From: Atrichornis clamosus
Taxonomy: Eukaryota > Chordata > Aves > Passeriformes > Menuridae
Direction of reading: 5' to 3'
Length of the DNA stretch: 64,000 nucleotides
NCBI GenBank assembly: GCA_013400975.1
Contig: WBMZ01006340.1
Span: 62,001 to 126,000 of the forward strand
A program made the translations under genes and the position numbers. This document shows, piece by piece, positions 34,760 to 46,033 of the stretch (within the stretch, counting starts at the first letter, position 1; each line of letters begins with the position of its first letter). The notes below the pieces were generated by a model. The model had not been told where the DNA came from. It searched no databases and saw only the letters and a program-made list of their open reading frames with translations.

Positions 34760-37128
34760 CTGTGGGGACACAAAAACATCATCAGGGAGGGAGGAAAACC
34801 CCGGGGGTGGAGGGAAGGGAGGAGAGAGGGGCTGTCCAAGGGACAATTTAGGATTGGCAATAACCTAGCAATGCTGCTTTTCCCAGGGTGCTATAAAAAA
34901 TCTCCTACTGCCAAAATGTCCTCGAGGGCAAGAGAGATTATCTTTTTCTGTCAGGGATTATCTTTTTCTGATGTCTTTTCTTCAGGTGACAGATTCAATG
35001 GTTTGTTAAGCTTCAGAGACACTAAAAGGAATTTTCCTGAAGCTGACGGAGTCCCAAGACTCATCCTGGAGCTGAACCAGTCCTTAGGGCAATTGTGGGT
35101 GCAACTGTGAACTCCACCTAGGACACCTTAGGGCCAAGCAATCCTATCTGGTGTAGAGCAAGGTGGAAGAAAAGCTTATTCCCTCTTCTCCACAGACATG
35201 CTGGGAGTGTCAGCTTTATCTCACCAAATTCAGGCAGTCGTTGGGCTGAGTAGTAATTAAGAAATTGGTGTTAAATATTGTTATTGCTGTTGAAAGGGAA
35301 ACAAGACCATAGCAGTAGCTTAAACCTCAGCTAATTCAATTACGTTTAGCTGCAGCAGGATCTCCTACAGATGTTTTCTAAAATAAATTCCAATCTGTAT
35401 AAACACACAAAGCTGAACTGTTTCTTTGGAAGGAAGATTATGGTGTTACTTGGAGAGATCAGGCAGGATCTGTACTGCAGTGAAAACCTTTCCTGAGTTC
35501 TCAGAGTCAAAAAGAGAATTTCCCACCACCTGATACTATCACTTAGTTTGAAACTGGAAGAGGGAAGGAAAAATATGTGGATGCAGCAGCAGAGCTGGGC
35601 AGGGCTGTGGTCCCCCTGTCCCAGGGGGTCTTGCACAGGAGCTGCCTCTCCCTCCACATCCCACACAACAGCCACAATTCTGTGCCTATCACACCCTGCT
35701 TTGGGAAAAACAAACCCTGTCTCCAGGGCTATCCATCCATAGCTTTTTTACAGGCACTGAAACTCATTTTCAATTAAAGCCAGGGGAGATAAGGCGAGAG
35801 AGGCTGGAGATGGAGGTGGCAGATAACGTCAAGCAGAAGCACACAGCAAAAAACCTGCAGGGATAAGCAGCAGCTCCCTTAGGCCTGTCCTAAGGGGTGG
35901 GGAATGAAGGATCATCCTTGTCCTGCCACCTTGTACAGCAGCAGTGAGATCAAGATGGGCACATACATTAAAATCATGGAAGTCTGTTGGACAGGAAAAA
36001 TACGGAGAGTGTAGAAGGAAAGAATATTCCATGTTTGTGTCTGGCTGCATCTCAAGGGAAAAAAACCAAAACCACAGCACACAGCTTTCGCCACATCACC
36101 AAAAGCCTGAGAGCAAATATTGCGGGAAACATTGTGCTGGTCCAGGACATAGCCCCAGGTGGGAGAATACGTGTCCCACACCAGGACAGGGACAGCTCTG
36201 AGGGGCCACATTTCTTTCCTGACATCCTCAGGCTGTCATTGCCACACCTTGCACAGGCAAGAGGTCCATGAAACAATAGCCAGCAGCATCTCCTTATTGC
36301 AGACCCCACTAAAAAATGACACCTTTCCCGAGGCCAGTCAAGGACCTTTCCTGTGTGGGAATTCAGATTGAAACCCTGGACATGATCCTGATTTCAGGAA
36401 ATGTTGGTGCTGTTATTATCCCAATCCATCCCCCAGGAGGACAGGGCTGCTAAGGGGTTAACGCAGAAAAGACCAGAGCATCCCACAGTGCTGTAGTTCC
36501 TTTCGACAGCTCTTGCTGGAGGGTAAAAATCTCTCTATCCCACACTCAGAAATGAAACCCACTCCTGAGAGTGATCCCCTGCTGGGGGGCAGAGCAGCTG
36601 TGACAGTGACAAATAAAGAGGCAGAAAGCCACAGTGTGGGGACTGGGATGGTTTCAGGGCATCAGCAAGGCATGATGCAGCTCCTCACTGGAGCATTCAG
36701 ACCCTTCAAGTTAACACATGAAGTATTTCAAGTTGGGTAGGCAAGGCCAAATCCCACCTGCTCTTTCCCTTCATTTTTTCCTGCTTATTAAAAGGGCAAA
36801 ATCCCCCAGCACAGAATGATCAAAACCATCAGAAACTCAGGGCTGGGAGCCTGAAAGCTGCAAAATTTGGGTCTCAGGTCTTCACAGCGCAGAGAATTAA
36901 TTCAACCCCAAAGGCAAAGGGGTCGCAGGACAAATCCCTGCCCCTCACCTGCAGATTTGGGAGTGCGGTGCTGAAATCAGCACAAAATGAGAGAAAAATC
37001 AGACCCTGACAAGGGCAGGAGAACCAACCACCGAGAAGCAGGGGAGGAAAATATTGCTCAGAAAAGCCTGTAACACCCCAGAGCTCCGGAGCTCTTGGGC
37101 TGTGGCACCACATTGCCACGACACTCAC
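34760..37128 (-). other. CACNA1B: CACNA1B intron 4 (2,369 bp)
   Basis: This is a short intron between the S4 and S5 exons, with GTGAGT donor (37128-37123) and AG acceptor (34761-34760). The only repeat I see is a 15-base direct repeat (34936-34950 and 34956-34970). There are no CR1 fragments in it, which makes it the cleanest long stretch of the window. No coding or RNA feature is recognised. Confidence 0.9.
34936..34970. repeat. Direct repeat, 15 bp at a 20-bp period
   Basis: GATTATCTTTTTCTG occurs twice without mismatch in intron 4. Confidence 0.85.
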
Positions 37129-37220
37129 TTGGGATTCCCGACACGAGTTTCAGGGGTCGCAGCACCCGGACGGCTCGGAGGGTCCTCAGGTCAAAATCAG
37201 TCCCAGCAGTCGCCAGAATC
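37129..37220 (-). CDS. CACNA1B: CACNA1B exon 4: domain I S3 end and S4 voltage sensor
   Basis: This 92-bp internal exon belongs to the pore-forming alpha-1B subunit of the N-type (Cav2.2) calcium channel, a presynaptic plasma-membrane channel that couples depolarisation to transmitter release. On the minus strand it follows a pyrimidine-rich acceptor (CCTTTAG) and ends at a GTGAGT donor (37128-37123). It carries one base of a split Gly codon, 30 whole codons and one base of a split Ser codon. The peptide starts [12 protein letters not shown] and continues through the S4 repeat of basic residues every third position ([13 protein letters not shown]), ending LVSGIP. These are the domain I gating charges. 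This segment is nearly invariant among Cav2 channels, so it cannot separate CACNA1B from CACNA1A; the assignment rests on exons 6 and 7. The next exon is 2.4 kb downstream in the gene. Confidence 0.93.
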
Positions 37221-38008
37221 CTAAAGGAAAAAGTAGGGGGGGAAATTGAGATTAAATGCAAATTCCCCTTCCCAAGGCGTGGATAAGTGTTGTATAAAAC
37301 CAGCAAATATTGGAGCTGCTTTAAACCATATGGCTGTGATCACACTGCAAATTGTGTTCACTGAAACCCATTAATTCACACAACCTCCGGGGCTGCTGAG
37401 CCTTGCTCAGGCTGTAGGAAAATCTGCAGTTTCTGCCTGCTTATGAGGCCACTGGAACATCATCAGGCCATTAAAGAGCTGCACCCTGTGCCACAGGAAG
37501 GCACACACCAAGAGGAGACAGAGAAAGGGAACTAAAGCCCTCAGTTATGCTGGAAATTACCTGCCAGAGCTTCTTTCTATAATAAATTCACAAATCCCTC
37601 AAGCACTGATGTCTGGTGTTTCCCAATATCTGAAGCAGTTTCTGGGCATAGTTTACTCTCTGTGTGCAAAATTAATTTTTGTTCAGAGCAGCTTCTTTGA
37701 GGAGAACATCCCGAGAGCAGGGTGCAAGTCTGATACACCATGAAATACAGCCCCCAGACCAGAATGATCCTTAAAAATGTAATGCTCTGCACAGAAAATG
37801 AAATGGATTCACTGTTTGAGGGCACAGCAAAGGAAGAAATATTGTCCCAGTGCCCACAAGTCACAATGATGGAAACTCCTTAAGCCCAGAGTCTGTAGCA
37901 CACAGAGAGCACAGCACAGCCACCTTCATCAATTCCTGCAGCACTTCCTGCGATGCTTCAGCAAAAACATCCTTCATTTGAGACAGTGCTCATCTAAAGG
38001 TTACATTT

Positions 38009-38056
38009 AATGATCTCAGAGGTCTTTTCCAACCTAAACAACTCTCTGGTTCTATC
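38009..38056 (+). mobile_element. Short CR1 3' tail
   Basis: AATGATCTCAGAGGTCTTTT, CCAACCTAAA and a decayed TGGTTCTAT end fit a very short, old CR1 terminus. Confidence 0.6.
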
Positions 38057-38533
38057 ACAAGCCGATCACGCAGGTGGTTCAGAGCAAACCCCTCTCAGCA
38101 TCTCCCCACCCGTCGCAGCATTTACAGTGACCGATGGTTTTTATTTTGTTCTCTCTGTCCCCAGGCTGTTCTCCCAAGGTGGAAGCGGCTGAGCCCCCAT
38201 TCCACCAGTGGGGTCTGCAAGCCCCCATCCACCTGGTGTCAAATGCACAAAGTGCCACCACTTTGTCCCCACCACTGCTGAAAGCTCTGCCCGTGGGGAC
38301 CCAGCCTGGACAGCGTCTGACACTTGGCCAACCCTTCAGCAGCAACAGGGACTTACAAACCTGGCTCAGAAGTGAGATTCCAGTGCTGCCATAGACCATG
38401 GAAGAGGCTGCCAGGCTGGGGCAGTGAGTCCCAGGCAGCTCCTTGGGGATAGGAAGCTCAGCAAGTGTCCCGTGCTGGAGCACAGAGATGCTGTCAGGGG
38501 TGCAGAGCACCCAGGATTTATCTGCACCCACCC

Positions 38534-38595
38534 AGGAGCCCTTTTTCTGTTTCTTGATAACAGGAGCCCTTTTTTCTCAGTTTCTTCATAACAGG
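38534..38595. repeat. Imperfect tandem repeat, about 30-bp unit
   Basis: AGGAGCCCTTTTTCTG followed by TTTCTTGATAACAGG is repeated with small indels and one G-to-C change. Confidence 0.85.
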
Positions 38596-39783
38596 CTGCC
38601 GAGCACTCAGCAGTGATCAGCCACCATAAAAACAAATACAAGAAAAAGCAGGGTTTTCCCAAACCAGATGTATAATTTCCCTCTGAACTACGCAGGATGC
38701 CTGCAAACTCAGCACTGGAGGACGTGGCTGTGCAGGGAGCACTCCCAGCACAGCTCCACTGAAATAAAAACCCTGTCCTTGACTTACTGACTGACTTAGC
38801 CCTGCTGCCAAGCCGGGGCCAGGGAAGAGCAGGATCAGCATTGCTGGGCGGAAAGGGCCAGACTCCATCAGCAGGAGGTGCTGGAGATCAGGAAAAAAAC
38901 ATGCTGAGATGTTGGAAGGCAGGAGGCAAAAAGCAAGCCAGGACCTGAGGAGCTGAGTATTTATTCTATAGGACACCTGTTCCCACATTTTCACGACCTT
39001 AAAATTCCCATTACATCAGCTCTATGGATGCAGTTTGAACATAAGCAACAGGAGACAATTTAAACCAAGAACCATCACATGCAGAGACTTCTAATTTAAT
39101 CTTCTGCACCCATGCCAATGATTCCTCTTCTCCCTTCCCTCCATCCTCACAGCTTAATTGCTCACTTACAAACCTGTGCAGTGTGGGAATAACACAGACA
39201 AGAGATAATCTTAAACATCCACCTTGGATGTTGCTCCCAACAGCACAATTAGTCTCCAGTGAGCCAAGATGGATTTGTGCTGTCACCAGGCAGAGCTCTG
39301 GTTCCTGGCACAAGCTGAGAGAAAGGGTCCCTCAAACACTTAGAGTTTCGTTTCTAAATTCAGAGAGAAAATAAGAGGGAATGGAGGACACAGTGGTGTT
39401 AGTAAATGTTCCAATGAAGTCTTCATTCCAGAGTTTTCTTCCGAACAGGCTTGATGTTAAAAACAGCCAATTCCAACTATGGCAACACAGACCCCCTTCC
39501 CCAGGCAAAACCTCTGGGTTTGACCATTTAAGTCATTAATTACCACATCACTGGCACTGGTACCCCCCAGTTAACCCACACAGGACACTCTCCCATGGCT
39601 GGAGAGCTGATCCATGGATCCCATCACCTCACAGTCAAACGGTGCAAACCATTCAGCAGAGCTGAGCCGTCACTGCTCCCTCTGCCCATGAATCCGTCAC
39701 TCGTGGGAAACAAAACATCCCAGATTTTGCCTGGAGAGGCAGAAACAGCTGTATGCTCAACAAAGCCCTTTTGTTGGGAAAAA

Positions 39784-40115
39784 TCATAGAATCACAGGAT
39801 GCATTGGGTTTCTCCAGGCAACTTGTGCCAGGGTCTCCCCACCCTCACAGGGAGGAATTTCTTCCCCATATCCCCTCTAACCCGGCCCTCTGGCAGTGGG
39901 AAGCCATTCCCTGTGTCCTGTCCCTCCATCCCTTGTCCCCAGTCCCTCTCCAGCTCTCCTGGGGCCCCTTTAGGTCCTGGAAGGGGCTCTGAGCTCTCCC
40001 TGGAGCCTTCTCCTCTCCAGGTGAACACCCCCAGCTCTCCCAGCCTGGCTCCAGAGCAGAGGGGCTCCAGCCCTTGGAGCAGCTCCGTGGCCTCCCCCGG
40101 ACTCTCTCCAGCAGA
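39784..40115 (-). mobile_element. CR1 LINE 3' fragment with internal deletion
   Basis: The plus strand starts ATCATAGAATCACAGGATGC and then jumps almost directly to CTCCAGGCAACTTGTGCCAG. The roughly 100 bp that normally lie between have been lost. It continues through CCCTCTGGCAGTGGGAAGCC to GGAGCAGCTCCGTGGCCTCC. Confidence 0.9.
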
Positions 40116-40239
40116 AACAGAACACCAGGGCGAGGAGGTGGCAGCTCTGGGTCTAATCACCCGCACTGGAGCCTTGCAGATAAATGAGGCAGTCGGTGAC
40201 AAGCCCAGGTTGAGCATCCAGCACTCCTGCTGCTCCAGC

Positions 40240-40480
40240 CAAAGCAGGGCGGGCTGGGCGCTGCCGCCTTCCCGCAGCCCCCGCTCACACCCACGGCTCT
40301 GCAGCCCCCGGCCGGCGGTGCCGGCACCGGAACCAGGGCGCAGGAGGCCCTGAGGCTTTTAACAAGGGCTGTGCTGTCAGACTCCGTCCCACGAACCCCT
40401 GGGATCTTAGGAAGGACCCACCGGCAGCAGCTGGAGCACAACAAAGCGGCTGAGAAGGGGAAGCCGTGCCAGGATGGGGA
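40240..40480. other. CpG-rich patch in intron 3
   Basis: CpG is markedly frequent here (for example CCCGGCCGGCGGTGCCGGCA) compared with flanking sequence. It abuts the CR1 at 39784-40115 but extends beyond it. It could be an intronic CpG island, an alternative promoter or an enhancer. No TATA or initiator motif was identified. Confidence 0.35.
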
Positions 40481-42271
40481 TGGTGCCTTTTCCCCCACAA
40501 AACCGAAGCTCATTTACAGCTGCTCAGCAGCTCAGTCCCCTAAACTGCCTGGAAAAACACCCCAGTGAGGGGGAGAACTCATTAACGTCACAGCATTTGC
40601 CAAAGTGCCACCGTCGTGTTTTACTTTTTCCCTGGCTCCCTCTGAAAGCTCACAGGAGCCACTGTGAGTTAGGTCAGGAGAAGTGGGAAATTATCATTAA
40701 AAATAAGAGAAACAGAGAGATCAAAGGAGCCAGCTGACAAGCACATCCCAAGAATCCTGCTGGAGCATCCCTGGCTGCAGAGCCAACAGCTGAGAACAAA
40801 GCAGAGGTGATGGGCCAGCCAGTGCCAAAAGAGGAAATCATCTGGCAAAGGTAAAAAAAATAGGAAAAAAGAAGATTTTAGGTGATAAATGGCTTTATCT
40901 GCAGCCCTTTTGGTGTCTTAGTGGGTTGCACACAAACACAGAGATTTGGTAAGTTTGGGATGTTTCCTTTGATAGCACTACCAAGTGTTTAAGTGCAGCA
41001 AAATAATTTCTTCTGTGTAAGTTGCCTTTTTCATGAGCAGGATGGCCAAACACCAAACCTTTCTTGCTCAAATGCTGCTGGGGAAGACCTGGGCACACAT
41101 CCTGCCAGCCCTGGGTGCTCAGGACCATGGCACTCATTCCACAATTCCATCATCACATGGTTAAATGCTACTTTTCTCCATTTCACTTCCACTGAGGAGT
41201 CCTGACTGACATCTCTTCCCAGAGACAGACCAGATGTGTGATAAATGCTTGATAAGTTTTATTCCAGCAACGCCTGGAATAAATTATAAAAGCAGCTTGT
41301 TCCTCTGGGTATAAAAGAAAGCAAAGAACGGAGGGAAAGTTCCTTTCCTGAATGTTATGATAACATAAATAATTAGCAAGCCATTCCTTTAAGTAGCTGG
41401 GAGCTCAGGATTGATTTGTTCTGGTTCAGCAAGATCCACATTGTCAGACAGATACCAGGTAAGGAATAACCTTCTCAAAGCCCTGAATGAAGAAAACGCC
41501 TTGGAATTCCTTCAGGTTTAGCCCCAGAGCTCCACATCCTGAGGACTGGAGTGGGGAAAAGCTAACCCTGCTCCTCAGGATCATCCCCACCTTGTCTGAG
41601 AGCCATTAACACTTCCCACGGGATCTCACCGCTGGACAGCACTGGTGCCAGGGGAGGTGCTTCTACAGGAGCAATCACTGGCATAAATTATGGATATTTT
41701 TAATGTAACCTTGCTCACTTTTTATAAATTCTAGTCCCAGAAAGTGAAAACAGTAATTTTTTCAGAGACCTTACCCCAAAACACCTCTTCCTAAATTCCA
41801 AATCAATCCCTTCAGCAGATTTAGGAGAAAGACTCAATACTCCCCAGACAGCTTCCCTCCAAAAAGGATAAAACCAGCAGCTGGCTTATGAAAAGAAATA
41901 ACAGCTGTCACTTCTCACCCACGGATTCAACCCCACCTAACCCAGGCACCTTGGCAGCATCAACCCCAAAACCTCTGAGAGGGGGAAAACTCCAGTAAAT
42001 CATCCCCTTTCCCAAAACCTGCCTTTGAGCACAGGCTGCCAAGGGTTAACAAGCCCCTGGGAAATGGAATTCAATAAAAAAACAAATAAAATTTAAAAAC
42101 CAAATAAAATAAATATCTTCATGAAGGTTGGCTGAGTAGTTGAAAGATGTTTTCCCCATCTGTGGGTCACCTGCAGGCTGACCCTCACCTCCATCCATCA
42201 CCACTACCCACCCGCTCCTTCCCGGTGTCTCCTCTGCTCCCCAGGGGCTGGAGAAGGCACTGGATAGGGAG

Positions 42272-42327
42272 ATATCACATCCTCCTGGCACTGAACGAGG
42301 AAATATCACATCCTCCTGGCACTGAAC
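42272..42327. repeat. Direct repeat, 25 bp at a 31-bp period
   Basis: ATATCACATCCTCCTGGCAC plus TGAAC occurs at 42272 and again at 42303 without mismatches. This is a recent local tandem duplication in intron 3. Confidence 0.9.
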
Positions 42328-43399
42328 TCTACCAGAGCATCAACAGCAAACAGGCAGCACCACGGAGAAGGAGGTGCCACAATCCCTGGCCCCGTTTTCC
42401 CCCAGCAGCTGCAGGTAACGGGGGTTTGGAGGGGAGGAAGCCCAGGGCCGAGGCTCCCAGGGAGAAACCACCCCGCTGCACACCCCAAGCACTGCAGGAG
42501 GGGGCAGGGAGTGCCCCAGGGGGAGTCTGTCAGCTGAGAGGCCCCTGAGCTGCAGAGCACACCAGGATGAGTGGGTTTCACCTTCCCGACACCGAAGGCC
42601 GGCTGGGGACGCGGCTCGGTGTCACTGCGGGGGTGTGCTCCGGCTGATTTCCCCACCCAGGACTGAGGGCGGGACAGCAGAGGCATCCAGCCAAGGGATG
42701 CCCGTGGGCCATCCCCTGGGATGTGGCAGCCACTCTGGCCTGCAGTGCCACCACTGTCAGTGCCACGGCCACAGAGCGGGAACACGCCGTGACCTGAGCA
42801 GTTGGAAAGATGCCCCTTTCCACTCAGATTGATTTCATGGTGTGTGAGCTTTATCTTGACTACCAAAGGCACAGAGCCGACACCAGGCCTGAGCTGATAA
42901 GTCGATCTGACGTGTTAATTGCAGCATTTAATTTATGGCATGGCCAGGTTCAGCTGTTGGCTCCATCACTGCACGCTGGTGAGTCCCCCACCAGCTGTCC
43001 AGAGTCACTCCCACACCGAAGGGCCCAGCTTGGCAGCTCTCTGCCTCCCCTTTGGATCACCAACATCAAGCCCAAGCATCCAAGCAGACCCCTGCATATT
43101 CTGTCTAAACCTACTCCTAAATTCCACATCGACGTCTCAATGCATGAGACCCCTCCCCTTTCCTGAACAAGAGCCTGTTCAGAGCAACACAGGCTGATCC
43201 CCTTGCTCCGAAAAACATGTTTGTTCCCACATGGATTGACTGTATCCATCAAAACAGTCTCACTGTGCTGCAGGATAAACTTCTCTTTAGCTATAACAGG
43301 AAGGGAACAGAGGAGAAAATGAAATGCACCAAGGAAATAACAATATTCGACAGCACAGGGCTTCAGAAGCACTAACAGCCAATCAGAAAGAAAAAAGGC

Positions 43400-43745
43400 T
43401 CAGAGAGGGTCTCATCAATCCATATAAATATTTCCAGGGGTGTCAGAGGAAGGTGCCAGGCTCTGCTCAGTGGTGCCAGTGACAGGACAAAGAGCAATGG
43501 CCATAACCTAAAACACAACAAGTTCCTCCTCAGCGTGAGGAAGAAAATTTTTCCATAAAGGATGGCAGAGCCCTGGAATAGCTGCCCAGGAAGGGTGTGG
43601 ATTCTCCCTCTTTGGAGACATCCCAAACCGACCTGGACACGTTCCTGTGTCACCTGATCTGGGTGACCCTGCCTTGGCAGAGGGGTTGGACTGGAAAATC
43701 TCCAGAGGTCCCTTCCAACCCTACTGCTCTGGGATTCTGTGATCC
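43400..43745 (+). mobile_element. CR1 LINE 3' fragment (subtype distinct from the rest)
   Basis: GGGTCTCATCAATCCATATA, GGCTCTGCTCAGTGGTGCCA, GTGACAGGACAAAGAGCAAT, GGAATAGCTGCCCAGGAAGG and CTCCAGAGGTCCCTTCCAAC, ending GATTCTGTGATC. This lineage is rare elsewhere in the window. Confidence 0.92.
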
Positions 43746-45966
43746 CTTGGTCCCACCCCACACAGGTGCATTTCTGAGCCTTCTGTAGCCAGCACTGAAT
43801 TCCCCACCAGCTTTCAGCACTCGGAGCTGCCCAGATGTGAACACAAACTCCCTCGTCCCCTTTGCACGGCAGGAACTCTCCGCAGCCCTGGGAGCAGACA
43901 CGGCAAAACGGGAGCAGAGTCCCCTCCCACACCCACCTGCAACCTACTTTTCTGCCTGTAATTCCTGAGCCAGGCTCCAGGGAGAAGGCAGGGATGGGGG
44001 ACATTCAGACATTCTGCTACAGCAAGACACAGCAGCCAGGCAGGGAGGGACACTCCATCCACCAAATGAGGTTTTGCAGAGCACAGCGAGCTGAGGGCTT
44101 GGATTCTGCCCAGGATGAAGGGAGATGCTCTGATTAGGAGGCAATTGCTCAAAAAAGTCCTTGTTGCTGCTAAGTAGGAGAGACGTGGACATATCCCGCT
44201 GTAGAGTGGGAATGGAGGCTCGTTTGCAATCAGCACTGACAGCTGGCAGGAAAATGCACGTGTCCAAAAACATTCCAGGGAGCTCACGCTGGGAAAACTG
44301 AGCACAGAGGAGTTAAAACCATCCTGCACTTCACTGGGGCTGGAAAGTAGGTCACACCTTGAGCCTCACTGCATTAACATTACAAAGGAGAGATGCTGCC
44401 TTCTGTCCTTGGAAATGGGCATCCCGGGGTGTTGTTCCAGAGGTTCCTGAGGGCAGGAGTTGGGAGCAGAAAGCACTTTCCTGGAGATAGCTGGTGTCAC
44501 CCACACTCCCCTATAGTCAAGCTACAAAGGGATCTTTCTCAGTATCAAACAAGATTCTTAAAGAAGAGAGGGAAAATTCAAGATCAGCAAAATATTTCAA
44601 GTATTTTCACTTTAGGGGATGCAAATGAGAGTGCAACAAAACAACGCTTGGGATTGTTTCATTTGTCAAGTTCTAAAATGAAGCATTCCCGACTTTAAAT
44701 ATGTTTTCCTTTTTAGTGGAAGCAATTCTTGTCAAGCCTTCAAGTAATTTTGCCTTGATTTAAAGCTGCCATTTTCCTGAAAAACACAAACTTCCCAAAC
44801 CCTGTGTGAGTGAAAAACATCACCCAAACGAGGCACTGCTCTTGAGAGCTGTGCCAGAAATCCCGGAGGAGCGGGACTGCGCTCTCCACAAGCTGGAAGC
44901 ACAAAGCAAAGGGCACAGGCCAGCTGGTAGGTGGATGGGGGATGTGTTTTCCTGCCAGGTGGGCTAGCAGGGCAGCACCGACACTGCGGGAGGAGAGAGC
45001 TGTGAGTCACTAAAACACATCTCAGCCCTCCTTCCCTACAGGACCCACGAAGGAGAAGCTCCTTGCCAGGCTGCCCTGGGAGCTGTGACGAAGCCTGTGT
45101 TATTTGGAACCAGAAGCACCTCACTCTCTGCACTTGGCCAGTCCCCAGAAGGAGTTGTTCATGAGTTGAGCAGAAAATGTCATCGCTATCAGATCACATT
45201 AGTGTTTAAAAAGCAAAACAAAGCAGTTCGGAACAAGAGCTCGGCCTTCCCCACTGGTGCTGCTGGAGCTGTCGGGAGAGGGATGGGAGCAGCAGCCAGA
45301 GAGGGCTGCAGAGGAGAAGGAAAAACATCTCTCAGTGCTGGGCACATCAGTCAGGAGGGAAAGGAGACCTCTTGCTGTGTTACTCCTTTCTGGCCTCTGC
45401 ACTGCAGGCTTTTTTTCCCCACCCAGTTCCCAGTGGAACCATCGGATTCTGGAGGGCTGGGAGGGCTGGCCCAGTCCAGCCACGCCACCCCAGCACTGCA
45501 TCCCCAGAGCACTGCTAGAGGTGGGCAGGTAACGAGCAAAGATAGACACCCATGCAGGATGACAGCCAAAAACATTCATTAAATCAATGGGGAGGTGCAG
45601 AGAGAGAAGAGGGAGAGAATTCCTGCTGCCACATGTGCACTATTTTGTGTTCACTCCCCAGCACTCAGCCAGCTCAGCCTCATGGCACAGCCAGAGGGAG
45701 GAGAAGTGGCAAAAATGGACCCTCAGCATCACCCATACCTGGGTGTACTCGTGCACTTGGCCAATTAGAGACCCCAAATCACCCCTGAACTCAACCAAGC
45801 CACCTGAGGTAGAGAACTTCACCAGAATGACAAACGTTCCTGGGGTTTTCTTTTGACAACATCCCAAAACATCAACAAACCGGGGGTTCCCGCTGCCGTC
45901 ACCACCCCATTGCACCTCTGCTCCTGCCTGCACTGATGTGCTCAAACAGCCAGGCCTGTGGGGAGA

Positions 45967-46033
45967 CGTGGGACACCCTGGGAGCGATGTGGGACACCCT
46001 GGGAGGGGCGTGGGACACCCCGGGAGGGACATG
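45967..46033. repeat. Minisatellite, 21-bp unit, about three copies
   Basis: The unit GTGGGACACCCTGGGAGCGA starts at 45968, 45989 and 46010, with small changes between copies. The period is a multiple of three, which produces a heptad-like shadow translation. Nothing suggests it is coding. Confidence 0.9.

Noticed and set aside
10307..37220. Assignment to CACNA1A or CACNA1E instead of CACNA1B
   Set aside because: CREYW, GITNFDN, TDILYN and TNDAAG fit Cav2.2. The Cav2.1 and Cav2.3 equivalents I recall differ at these positions.
43372..44004. Minus-strand open frame of 210 codons
   Set aside because: It largely overlaps the CR1 at 43400-43745 in antisense.
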